Shown here in pieces: positions 1 to 6,712 of a stretch of 34,243 nt of DNA. The notes under the pieces were generated by a model that was not told where the DNA came from, made no database searches, and saw only the letters and a list, made by a program, of their open reading frames with translations. This DNA is from UBA2029 sp037447125. GTDB lineage: Bacteria; Chloroflexota; Anaerolineae; Aggregatilineales; Aggregatilineaceae. The stretch is from NCBI GenBank assembly GCA_037447125.1, contig JBBIHG010000031.1, forward strand, positions 1-34,243, in the 5' to 3' direction. The first letter of the stretch is position 1. Each line of letters starts with the position of its first letter. The position numbers were made by a program, and so were the translations under genes.

Positions 1-124
1 CAGCATCGTTTAGGACCCGTGTGCCTATCCATCGTATTCATTCAACAAAGCCTCTATAACCTATGAAACTGTGTGGCAGCCGATGATCGCCGTCGGATGG
101 CTGCCGCCTGACACCCGGACATCC

Positions 125-1330
125 ATGCCCATTCACTGCACCGATCCCGCGACGGGAGACACCATCACCGCCAGCCTGACCGGTAGCGCGCTGGTCATCT
201 CGCCGCGCTTCGGCGAAAGCTACAGCTTCGACCGCGCCGGGCGGTTGCTGGGCCTGTTCCGCGACGAGCGCAGCTACCAGCGGACGCTCGATCACCGCCT
301 GTTGGAGCGGCTGAGCGGGCGCGACAACGGGCCCCGTCGCCGCGAGCTTTCGCCCGAAGAGGCGAGCGCGCTGCTGGAGCGAACCTTCGCTGCCCTGGGG
401 GCATTGGCGGATGCGCTGCCGCACCTCGGCCTGTCCAATGACGACCGCAGCTTGTTGGCCGATGGCCTGGCGAGAGTGCTCGCCTTTGGGCCGGGGCGCC
501 TGGCCGAGGACGGGGCGATCTTCCGCCGCCTGTACAAGCCGGTGAGCATCCTGCCGCCCGACCAGTACCTGGCCCTGGTGCTCCAGGCGACGGAGGGCTG
601 CACGTGGAACCGCTGCACCTTCTGCGGGCTTTACCGCGACCGCGCTTTTCGCGCCCACAGCCCGGACTCTTTCCGCGCGCATTGCGCTGCCGTGCGCGAT
701 TTCTTCGGCGAGGGGATCAGCCTGCGGCGGGGCATCTTCCTGGCCGACGCCAACGCGCTTGTCCTCTCCATGGAGCGGCTGCGCGCCCTGCTCGCCATCG
801 CCCAGGAATACTTCCGGCTGCCGGACGGGCCGCGACCCATCTTCTCCTTCGTCAGCGCGTTCGACGTAGGGCGCAAGTCCGCGGAGGAATGGGCGGAGTT
901 GGCCGCGCTGGGTCTGCGCCGCGCCTACATCGGTCTGGAGACGGGCGACGACGCCCTGCTGCGCTTCCTCAACAAGCCGGGGACGGTCGCCGATGCCGTG
1001 GGCGCGGTGCGCGCGCTGCGCGCCGGGGGCGTGGCCGTGGGCGCCATCGTCATGGCGGGCATCGGCGGCGACCGCTTCGCCGACGCGCACGTCGCCGGGT
1101 CCGTGGCGGCGATCCGGGCGATGGGCCTCGGTTCGGGCGACCAGGTGTACCTGTCCACCTATGTCTCCGCGCCGGGCATGGAATACGACGCGCTGGCGAC
1201 GCAGACGGGGATCCGCCCTTTGAGCGCGGAGGAGATGGACGCACAACGCCGGGCGCTTCAGACGCTGCTGCGCGAGGCAGCACCAGAGACGATCGTCGCC
1301 CCGTATCATGTGGACGGGTTCGCGCTGTGA
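125..1330 (+). CDS. Radical SAM protein with a CX4CX2C cluster motif
   Basis: This 401-residue protein is a predicted radical SAM enzyme. The cluster motif is GCTWNRCTFC, with cysteines at about residues 159, 164 and 167. The spacing is C-x4-C-x2-C, not the usual C-x3-C-x2-C. It is preceded by YKPVSILPPDQYLALVLQAT and followed by GLYRDRAFRAHS, a signature I recognise from a conserved uncharacterised radical SAM group (COG1032-like, GCSHNKCTFC type). Later segments (YIGLETGDDALLRFLNKPG, GAIVMAGIGG) fit the SAM barrel. About 130 N-terminal residues precede the barrel and were not recognised. In-frame starts exist at GTG 71, ATG 83 and ATG 125. I chose 125 because the protein reads naturally from MPIHCTDPATGD, but no start has a strong ribosome site. 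The substrate is unknown. It converges with the small gene at 1399-1530. Confidence 0.85.
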   Translation: MPIHCTDPATGDTITASLTGSALVISPRFGESYSFDRAGRLLGLFRDERSYQRTLDHRLLERLSGRDNGPRRRELSPEEASALLERTFAALGALADALPHLGLSNDDRSLLADGLARVLAFGPGRLAEDGAIFRRLYKPVSILPPDQYLALVLQATEGCTWNRCTFCGLYRDRAFRAHSPDSFRAHCAAVRDFFGEGISLRRGIFLADANALVLSMERLRALLAIAQEYFRLPDGPRPIFSFVSAFDVGRKSAEEWAELAALGLRRAYIGLETGDDALLRFLNKPGTVADAVGAVRALRAGGVAVGAIVMAGIGGDRFADAHVAGSVAAIRAMGLGSGDQVYLSTYVSAPGMEYDALATQTGIRPLSAEEMDAQRRALQTLLREAAPETIVAPYHVDGFAL

Positions 1331-1346
1331 GCGACGGAAACACAAA

Positions 1347-1370
1347 CCGCCCCTGCACCGTCAGGGGCGG
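1347..1370 (-). terminator. Hairpin terminator between convergent genes
   Basis: A perfect 9-bp stem (CCGCCCCTG at 1347-1355 paired with CAGGGGCGG at 1362-1370) with a 6-base loop. Read on the minus strand it is followed by TTTGTGTTT, so it fits a rho-independent terminator for the minus-strand gene at 1399-1530. There is no T-run on the plus side. Confidence 0.6.
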
Positions 1371-1398
1371 CGGAGTGCGGCGAGCAGCGCCGGGCAGC

Positions 1399-1530
1399 TC
1401 AGTGCAGGGCGGCCAGCGCTACGGCGGCGAGCAGCGATCCCATCACGCCGACGAACCATAGCAGGAGCGGATTCGACCAGTCCACCCACAGCGTCAGCGA
1501 GATGATCGGGTCATTGTGACGGCTGTCCAT
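1399..1530 (-). CDS. Small single-span membrane protein (43 aa)
   Basis: A short reading frame of 43 codons plus stop. It starts at ATG 1530 with a strong ribosome site, AAAGGAGA, ending 5 bases before the start. The protein begins MDSRHNDPIISLTLWVDWSN and ends in one hydrophobic segment (PLLLWFVGVMGSLLAAVALA), so it is probably a bitopic inner-membrane microprotein. I do not recognise the family. The upstream minus-strand promoter has an extended -10 and a LexA-box-like palindrome (1639-1652), and a terminator hairpin lies just beyond the stop. The combination of strong ribosome site, promoter and terminator is why I accept so short a gene. SOS-induced division inhibitors in other bacteria (SidA, YneA) are small membrane proteins, but any such role here is speculation. 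Confidence 0.6.
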   Translation of the reverse strand: MDSRHNDPIISLTLWVDWSNPLLLWFVGVMGSLLAAVALAALH

Positions 1531-1629
1531 CGCGTCTCCTTTCCACTCTTCACCCCCTGATGCCAGGATGATTGATAGTGATGAGACCGGAGGCGGAAAC
1601 GCGCAGCAGCCCACGTCGTTCTACCATGA

Positions 1630-1659
1630 ATTATAGCACGAATGTCCGTTCGTAGCCAA
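1630..1659 (-). promoter_or_regulatory. Minus-strand promoter with embedded LexA-like box
   Basis: On the minus strand: TTGGCT (1654-1659), an 18-base spacer, then an extended -10 TGCTATAAT (1630-1638). The spacer contains CGAACGGACATTCG (1639-1652), which matches the Gram-positive-type SOS box CGAACNNNNGTTCG at 9 of 10 defined positions. It drives the small membrane protein at 1530 with a leader of about 90 bases. Promoter confidence is fair. The LexA assignment is inferred from consensus only. Confidence 0.5.
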
Positions 1660-1738
1660 GACAGTAAGCATTTCACGAATAGCGCGTGTGGCCCACACAG
1701 GTAGCTCCAGCCGATTTCCCCTGGCAGAGATTCAGCAT

Positions 1739-1744
1739 TATGAT
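1739..1744 (+). promoter_or_regulatory. Possible -10 element for the 1783 gene
   Basis: TATGAT lies 38 bases before the GTG start at 1783. The best -35 (TTTCCC, 1715-1720, spacing 18) is poor. This is the only promoter-like signal seen on the plus strand of the 1531-1782 intergenic region. Confidence 0.25.
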
Positions 1745-1782
1745 TGGTGGCGTAAGAGGACTTCACTGACCGCGAGGCTGCC

Positions 1783-2193
1783 GTGACCATCTCCCCAGCC
1801 GGCGACGCCCAGACGCCTGTCGTCGCCCTGAAGACCGCTGTCGCCCAGTTCGCTGCCGAGCGCGACTGGGGTCGCTTCCATTCGCCCAAGAACCTGGCCA
1901 TGGCCATCGCCATCGAGGCGGCGGAGTTGATGGAGCTGTTCCAGTGGGTGGACAGCGACCAGGTGACGGCGCGCCTGCAGGACGCTGCCCTGCGCGAACA
2001 TGCGGCTGGCGAGCTGGCCGACGTGCTGATCTACTGCCTGACGCTGGCCAATGCGCTCGACCTGGACGTGAGCGCCAGCATCGCGGCCAAGCTGGAGGCC
2101 AACCGGCACAAGTACCCGCCGGGCAGCCCGCAGGTCCTTGACCCGACCAGCACGACGCTGGCCCGGTCGCAATTGCCTGGCGCAGAGAGATGA
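1783..2193 (+). CDS. MazG-like nucleotide pyrophosphohydrolase
   Basis: This 136-residue protein fits the all-alpha NTP pyrophosphohydrolase family (dCTP pyrophosphatase/RS21-C6, MazG-like), which hydrolyses (d)NTPs to NMP and pyrophosphate and removes unwanted nucleotides. The segment FAAERDWGRFHSPKNLAMAI is typical of the family start. The metal-binding pattern is visible: EAAE within IAIEAAELMELFQW, and ELAD within AAGELADVLIYC (ExxE then ExxD). Length is normal. It starts at GTG 1783, with a modest purine-rich stretch (GCGAGG) upstream. It ends 28 bases before purC on the same strand, so the two are probably co-transcribed, a sensible pairing of nucleotide clean-up with purine synthesis. 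The exact nucleotide preference cannot be read from sequence. Confidence 0.85.
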   Translation: MTISPAGDAQTPVVALKTAVAQFAAERDWGRFHSPKNLAMAIAIEAAELMELFQWVDSDQVTARLQDAALREHAAGELADVLIYCLTLANALDLDVSASIAAKLEANRHKYPPGSPQVLDPTSTTLARSQLPGAER

Positions 2194-2221
2194 CTTCGCC
2201 CAGCAGAGGATGGTGACTATC

Positions 2222-3193
2222 ATGCTGAGACCCGCACAGATTCGCCGCGCCATTCCCGACGCCCTGGAGTCGCTGACCCTGCCCAGCCTGACGGCGGAGC
2301 GCGGCCAGGTGCGCGACAACTACGAGCTGCGCGATGGTCGGCGCGTGGTGGTGACCACCGACCGCTGCACGGTCTTCAATCAGCATGTCGGGCAGGTGCC
2401 GTACAAGGGACAGGTGCTCAACCAGCTCACCAACTGGTGGTTTGAGCACACCGCGGACATCGTGCCCAATCACGTCATTGACGAGCCTGATCCCAACGTG
2501 ACCATCGTCCTCAAGGCCAATCCGCTGCCCATCGCCGTCATCGTGCGCGGTTTCATCAGCGGCATCACCCCGACCAGTCTGTGGGCGCAGTACGAAGCCG
2601 GCCAGCGCACTCTCTACGGCATCGCCTTCCCCGACGGGCTGCGCAAGAACGAGGAGCTACCGCAGCCGATTGTCACCGCTACGGCCAAGACATTCGGTCG
2701 CGCTCACGAGCGCCCCCTGACCGACGCCGAGGTCATCGAGATGGGCGTCTCGCCGGCGCAGTGGGAGCGTATCCGGACGGTGGCGCTGAGGCTGTTCATG
2801 CGCGGGCGGCAGCTTTGCATCCTGTCCGATCTGATCCTGGTGGACAGCAAATACGAGTTTGGGCTGGACCTCAACGGCGACCTGGTGCTGATTGACGAGC
2901 TGCACACGCCCGACAGCAGCCGCTTCTGGCGCGCCGACACCTACGACGAACGCTTCGAGGAGGGCGAGGAGCCCGACAGCTTCGACCGGGAGTTCATCCG
3001 GCTGTGGTATCAGGCGCAAGGCTACGCCGAGGACGACGCGCTCCCCCCGCTGCCCGACGAGCTCATCGTCACCATCAGCCAGCGTTACCAGCGCGTGTAT
3101 GAAATGCTGACCGGCAGCCAGTTCCAGCCGGCAAGCTACCCGGCGCAAAAACGTATTGCCGCCGCGCTGCGCTACGCCCAGGTGCTCGACTGA
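2222..3193 (+). CDS. purC: Phosphoribosylaminoimidazole-succinocarboxamide synthase
   Basis: SAICAR synthetase joins CAIR and aspartate using ATP in de novo purine synthesis. The 323-residue protein has the family hallmarks: RDNYELRDGRRVVVTTDR near the N-terminus, FNQHVGQVPYKGQVLNQLTN, VRGFISGITPTSLW, and the highly conserved LVDSKYEFGLD plus LIDELHTPDSSRFW (the PurC signature region). Length fits the longer bacterial/yeast-like form. I chose ATG 2222 because AGAGGA (2205-2210) lies 11 bases upstream. ATG 2210 in the same frame is an alternative, and an open frame extends further back to 2138 into the previous gene. It follows the nucleotide pyrophosphohydrolase by 28 bases and converges with the BON-like gene at 3239. 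Confidence 0.95.
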   Translation: MLRPAQIRRAIPDALESLTLPSLTAERGQVRDNYELRDGRRVVVTTDRCTVFNQHVGQVPYKGQVLNQLTNWWFEHTADIVPNHVIDEPDPNVTIVLKANPLPIAVIVRGFISGITPTSLWAQYEAGQRTLYGIAFPDGLRKNEELPQPIVTATAKTFGRAHERPLTDAEVIEMGVSPAQWERIRTVALRLFMRGRQLCILSDLILVDSKYEFGLDLNGDLVLIDELHTPDSSRFWRADTYDERFEEGEEPDSFDREFIRLWYQAQGYAEDDALPPLPDELIVTISQRYQRVYEMLTGSQFQPASYPAQKRIAAALRYAQVLD

Positions 3194-3238
3194 GACTGTT
3201 CCCCGCACTCATCCCTGAGCAGGACACAACGGGGCGGC

Positions 3239-3478
3239 TTAGCCCGTGGCGGGCGTTTGCGTGTCGCGGACGCGCAGGGAGCTATACACGTGGAGAAAAG
3301 GGGCCACCGCTTCGACCGTGGCGACGGCTTCCGGGATGATGTCGGGGTGGGTGACAGTGCCATAGAGCAGCACGTCCTCGCCCAGCACGAAAACGGCGAT
3401 ATCCTGGCCGGCGGTGAAGGTGTTGCGCTTGAGCGTGCGGGTGATGACATGTTGCAGCGTCTCGCGGTGGTAGGTCAT
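3239..3478 (-). CDS. Small BON-like domain protein
   Basis: A 79-residue protein starting at ATG 3478, with ribosome site AGGAAGG directly upstream. The pattern (ITRTLKRNTFTAGQDIAVFV, then GEDVLLYGTVTHPD, then AVATVEAVAPFLHVYSSLRV) resembles a BON domain: helix, strand, a G-V-x-L-x-G-x-V hairpin, helix, and a final strand. BON domains usually bind membranes or serve as periplasmic attachment modules, but here there is no signal peptide, so this copy looks cytoplasmic. A longer frame back to 3625 has no coding look and lacks a ribosome site. It converges on purC with a 45-base gap. Family assignment is by pattern only and the function is unknown. Confidence 0.6.
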   Translation of the reverse strand: MTYHRETLQHVITRTLKRNTFTAGQDIAVFVLGEDVLLYGTVTHPDIIPEAVATVEAVAPFLHVYSSLRVRDTQTPATG

Positions 3479-3756
3479 ATCCTTCCTCGTTGATGGTGGC
3501 CCGGGCAATGCCAGCCGGTGTGCCATGTCGCGGCGCGAGCTTTCTGTTGCCTCCCCACCACATTCCCCGCATAGGGGCATTCTCGCACCAGTCGCCCGAT
3601 CGCACAAGCCGAGGGATGCGTGCAAAACCTGTCAGGCATACCAGGCGCTGCGCTGCCGCTGCTCCTTGACCGCAAGCCCTGCGCCGGCGCGCGATTTGCA
3701 CTGGAGAGCCGCTGCGACGACAATGACTGGGGTCACACATACGCCCCGACCATTCT
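3479..3756. other. Intergenic region, no gene seen
   Basis: This stretch of about 280 bases lies between the divergent BON-like gene and the ABC permease promoter. Short frames on both strands have no ribosome sites and no recognisable protein. A small CCCC/GGGG inverted repeat (near 3577-3590) is the only structure noticed. Confidence 0.5.
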
Positions 3757-3786
3757 TCGACAGCGCGACACCTGTCTCGCTATAAT
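3757..3786 (+). promoter_or_regulatory. Strong sigma70-type promoter of the ABC transporter genes
   Basis: TCGACA (3757-3762, 5 of 6 to TTGACA), an 18-base spacer and a perfect TATAAT (3781-3786). Transcription would start near 3793, leaving a leader of about 105 bases before ATG 3898. The leader has small hairpins (GGCAC-TG-GTGCC near 3846-3857; GCCGC/GCGGC) but no riboswitch class I recognise. Confidence 0.7.
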
Positions 3787-3897
3787 CGCGCGCAGTCGGG
3801 AGATCGCCTGCGCCCCGCCCCGTGTGCGCCGCGTTCCTGGCGGCCGGCACTGGTGCCTGGGTTCTCGCTTGTTCGCTCCGCGGAGATACGGCTTCGT

Positions 3898-5067
3898 ATG
3901 GTGACAACCCCTCCTACCCAACCGCCACCTGCCCGGCGTCTCGCGCAGGTTCGAGCACAGCTTTGGTCCGTTTTTCAGAGCCTGCTCATTCCCATCCTAT
4001 CGGTCTTCACTGCTGTGCTGGTCGGCTCAATCCTGATCCTGCTCGATGGGCGCGACCCAATCACCGCTTTTGAGGGACTGCTTCAGGGCGCTTTTGTCGA
4101 GCCGCGCGGCCTGCTGGCCACCTTTCGCAACATGACGCCGCTGATCCTGGCGGGCCTGGCGGTCGCCTTTGCCTTCAAGAGCGGTCTGTTCAACATCGGC
4201 GTGCAGGGCCAGTTGATCATGGGATCGATTGTCGCGGCGTGGATTGGCTTCGCTGTCCAGGGGCTGCCACCGCTGCTGCACATCTCGCTGGCCATCCTGG
4301 CGGCGATGCTCATTGGCGGGTTGTGGGCGGCCATCGCCGGCGCGCTCAAGGCTTTCGCCGACGCCCACGAAGTCATCACGACGATCATGCTCAATTACAT
4401 CGCGGCCCAGTTTGCTGGTTGGCTGATCTCCACCAGCAGCGGTGGATTGCGAGCCGGGCCGCTGGCCAGCCCGGAGTCGGTGACCGATGCCATCGCGCGC
4501 ACGCCGAAAATTCTGGAGAGCGCCCAAATGCCCGTCATCTACAGCGTGCCGCCCAACTTCACGTTGCATGTGGGCATCTTCATCGCCATCATTGCCACGG
4601 CGCTGATCATGTTCCTGCTGCAGCGCACCACCTTCGGTTTTCAACTGCGCATGACTGGCTTCAGTCCGTCCGCAGCCGAATATGCTGGCGTCAACGTCAA
4701 GCGGGTGACCATCCTCACCATGTTCATCGCCGGGACATTGGCCGGGTTGGCTGGCGGCATTCAGACGCTTGGCGTCTACCACGACTACCAGGGCAACCAG
4801 AGCCTGGGGCTTGGCTTCGAAGGAATCACCGTGGCCTTTCTGGCTGGCAACAACCCCATCGCCATCAATTTCTCGGCGTTCCTCTTCGGCGCGATGGACG
4901 CCGGCACCACGCGCATGGCGCTGGCAGCGGACGTGGCCAAAGAGCTGATCCAGGTGATCCAGGCGTTGATCCTGATGTTCGTCGCCGCGGATCAGATCAT
5001 CCGCCGGCTGTATCGCATCCGCGCTGCCGGGCCGGGGGCGCGCCTGCACCTGGGCGGCAGGGATTAG
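3898..5067 (+). CDS. ABC transporter permease, nucleoside/simple-sugar type
   Basis: This 389-residue polytopic protein belongs to the branched-chain/ribose-type permease family (BPD_transp_2), nearest in style to the BmpA-system permeases for nucleosides (YufP/NupP type). Visible signs are FRNMTPLILAGLAVAFAFKS, GLFNIGVQGQLIMGSIVAAW and AFADAHEVITTIMLNYIA, with later AGVNVKRVTILTMFIAGTLA, a conserved coupling-helix-type segment (AEYAGVNV). Eight or more hydrophobic spans are evident. ATG 3898 was chosen because GGAGAT lies 10 bases upstream. An in-frame GTG at 3853 would add 15 unlikely residues. The second permease follows after 10 bases. Together with the ATPase at 6713 this makes a complete membrane core, but no substrate-binding lipoprotein of the BMP family is seen nearby. 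Confidence 0.85.
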   Translation: MVTTPPTQPPPARRLAQVRAQLWSVFQSLLIPILSVFTAVLVGSILILLDGRDPITAFEGLLQGAFVEPRGLLATFRNMTPLILAGLAVAFAFKSGLFNIGVQGQLIMGSIVAAWIGFAVQGLPPLLHISLAILAAMLIGGLWAAIAGALKAFADAHEVITTIMLNYIAAQFAGWLISTSSGGLRAGPLASPESVTDAIARTPKILESAQMPVIYSVPPNFTLHVGIFIAIIATALIMFLLQRTTFGFQLRMTGFSPSAAEYAGVNVKRVTILTMFIAGTLAGLAGGIQTLGVYHDYQGNQSLGLGFEGITVAFLAGNNPIAINFSAFLFGAMDAGTTRMALAADVAKELIQVIQALILMFVAADQIIRRLYRIRAAGPGARLHLGGRD

Positions 5068-5077
5068 GGAGCGTAAC

Positions 5078-6082
5078 GTGGGCGAAACAGAACTGGGGCT
5101 CGCCATCATCGCGACGATCAACTTCACGATTCGCTACTCGATCCCGATCACCCTGGGCGCGCTGAGCGGCATCATGAGCGAGCGGTCGGGCATCGTCAAC
5201 ATCGGCATCGAAGGCATGATGCTGACGTCAGCCTTCACCGGCTTCATGACCAATGTGGCGCTCAGCCGGCCCGATGTAGACCCGGCGCTGCAATCGGTCG
5301 GCGTGCGTCTGGGCCTGTCTATCCTGGTGGCCCTGCTGACCGGCGGCGCTTTGGGGCTGCTGCACGCCCTGCTCTCCATCCAGTACAAAGTCAACCAGAT
5401 CGTCAGCGGCACCGTGATCAACATCCTGGCCCTGGGGCTGACCGGCTACTTCTACCAGCTCAACACTCCCACCATGGGCAAGCTGCCCTCGCTCATCAAC
5501 AACCCCTGGACTCAGGCTGGCTCCTACAAGCTGAGCCTGGCCAGCAACCTCAATTTCTACCTGCCCTACGATATCGGGCGCATCCTCTTCGACAAGGACC
5601 TGATCACCTATCTGACGCTGCTGCTCGTCTTCTTCCTGGGGTGGGCGCTGTTCCACACCACCTGGGGGCTGCGCACGCGCTCGGTCGGCGAGAACCCGCG
5701 CGCGGCGGACACGCTGGGCATCAACGTGTATCGCTTGCAGTACACGAATCTGTTCCTGGGTGGGATGCTGGCCGGGCTGGCCGGGGCATTCCTGACGCTG
5801 GCCGCGGTGGGCATCTTCGAGCAGAGCATGACCACCGGGCGCGGGTTCATCGCCCTGGCGGTGATGATCTTCGGCAACTGGCGGCCCTCGCGCGCGCTAG
5901 GGGGAGCGCTGCTGTTCGGCTTTGCCACCGCGCTGCAAGGGCAGCTTCAGCAGTTCGGCATCAATTTCCCCCATCAGCTTGTGGGCATGTTGCCCTACAT
6001 CCTGACCATCATCGTGCTGGCGGGCTTTGTCGGTCGCGCCCGTCCGCCGGCGCATGTAGGCATGGCCTACGAGCAGGAGTGA
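5078..6082 (+). CDS. ABC transporter permease, second subunit
   Basis: This 334-residue partner permease belongs to the same BPD_transp_2 family (YufQ/NupQ-like). It begins at GTG 5078 with GGGAG just upstream and opens with IRYSIPITLGALSGIMSERS and GIVNIGIEGMMLTSAFTG, segments very typical of nucleoside permease subunits. Later it has NQIVSGTVINILALGLTGYF and RSVGENPRAADTLGINVYRL (the loop contacting the ATPase), then AGLAGAFLTL. Spacing of 10 bases from the previous gene indicates translational coupling. About 10 bases after its stop an inverted heptamer array begins, and the ATPase follows about 630 bases later, so an insertion appears to have split a three-gene operon. Confidence 0.88.
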   Translation: MGETELGLAIIATINFTIRYSIPITLGALSGIMSERSGIVNIGIEGMMLTSAFTGFMTNVALSRPDVDPALQSVGVRLGLSILVALLTGGALGLLHALLSIQYKVNQIVSGTVINILALGLTGYFYQLNTPTMGKLPSLINNPWTQAGSYKLSLASNLNFYLPYDIGRILFDKDLITYLTLLLVFFLGWALFHTTWGLRTRSVGENPRAADTLGINVYRLQYTNLFLGGMLAGLAGAFLTLAAVGIFEQSMTTGRGFIALAVMIFGNWRPSRALGGALLFGFATALQGQLQQFGINFPHQLVGMLPYILTIIVLAGFVGRARPPAHVGMAYEQE

Positions 6083-6122
6083 GAGAGGTGGTTGGTGGTT
6101 GGTTGTTGGTAATTGGTCTTCG

Positions 6123-6274
6123 GTGTCTGCCCCACAGGGGCCTCTCGTATGCTTGAGGGGAGACACGGTTACTGTTTCTTGGTAGACCGTGCGTGAAATG
6201 GTAGCGTCTTGAGCAATAGCCAATCACAAGGACATGAGTCTGGCACTATTGATGATACGAGGCGTTCTCGCCTC
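6123..6274 (+). other. Structured leader of the four-helix-bundle gene
   Basis: Several inverted repeats lie between the left heptamer array and the gene. GTGTCTGCCCC (6123-6133) pairs with GGGGAGACAC (6157-6166), and GAGGCG-TTCT-CGCCTC (6259-6274) is a perfect 6-bp hairpin. This could be an RNA structure or remnants of inverted repeats. No known RNA family was recognised. Confidence 0.35.
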
Positions 6275-6308
6275 TCCATCAGTCTGGCGGTCCAGGGAGA
6301 TATGCCGG

Positions 6309-6671
6309 GTGCAGGATTTTCGGAAACTAGAAGTATGGCAGATCTCACACCAACTGGTACTCGATGTCTACCGGGCCAGTGCCGGTTTCCCTCCTGATGA
6401 ATTGTACGGCCTTACCAGTCAGATCAGACGCGCCGCTGCTTCGGTTCCAACGAACATTGCGGAAGGTTGTGGGCGCGAAACGCCCGGAGAGCTTCGCCGT
6501 TTTCTGTACGTTGCGATGGGATCGGCCAGTGAACTAGAGTACCTTCTGTTTCTAGCGTGCGATCTCGGCTTTCTTGGACAGACAGTGTACCAACAACTCC
6601 ACGAGAAAGTGTCGAGCGTCCGGCGGATGCTTAATGCGCTGATCCAGAAGCTAACGACCAGCAACCAATAA
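6309..6671 (+). CDS. Four-helix-bundle protein (23S rRNA IVS-protein family)
   Basis: A 120-residue protein. I start it at GTG 6309 (GGGAGA at 6295-6300, 8 bases away) because the family begins with an x-DFRKLEVWQ motif. It continues ISHQLVLDVYRASAGFP, LTSQIRRAAASVPTNIAEG and ELRRFLYVAMGSASELEYLL, which match the family first found in 23S rRNA intervening sequences and also related to the Avd accessory protein of diversity-generating retroelements. Length is normal. There is no rRNA or reverse transcriptase nearby, so this is a stand-alone copy. The last residues (TTSNQ) and the stop are encoded by the flanking ACCA heptamers. Biochemical function is unknown for stand-alone members. Its upstream frame to 6234 is probably not translated. 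Confidence 0.85.
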   Translation: MQDFRKLEVWQISHQLVLDVYRASAGFPPDELYGLTSQIRRAAASVPTNIAEGCGRETPGELRRFLYVAMGSASELEYLLFLACDLGFLGQTVYQQLHEKVSSVRRMLNALIQKLTTSNQ

Positions 6672-6712
6672 CCAATTAACCAATAACCAATAACTAATAA
6701 CCAGGTATAACC

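Larger units (their letters stand above)
6085..6706. mobile_element. Heptamer-flanked element carrying a four-helix-bundle gene
   Basis: The left arm has four in-phase heptamers of form TTGGTNN (6092-6119), with a weaker unit before them. The right arm has ACCANNN units at 6657-6677 and, after a one-base slip, at 6679-6706, about seven in all and inverted relative to the left arm. Between them lie a structured non-coding leader (6120-6308) and the gene at 6309-6671, whose stop codon lies inside the right array. The unit sits exactly between the transporter permease and ATPase genes, so it looks like an insertion. The same arms without a gene occur at 13677-13910 and 29192-29314. Mobility is inferred; no transposase is present. 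Confidence 0.5.

Noticed and set aside
38..1345. Long minus-strand frame opposite the radical SAM gene
   Set aside because: It is arginine- and alanine-rich with no motif. The plus strand has a clear radical SAM family signature, so this is a GC-driven shadow.
3787..3897. Riboswitch in the ABC permease leader
   Set aside because: Only small local hairpins are present, with no conserved core of a known purine or other riboswitch.
6309..6671. Four-helix-bundle gene as a true 23S rRNA intervening sequence or a DGR accessory gene
   Set aside because: There is no rRNA around it and no reverse transcriptase or template/variable repeat pair in the window.
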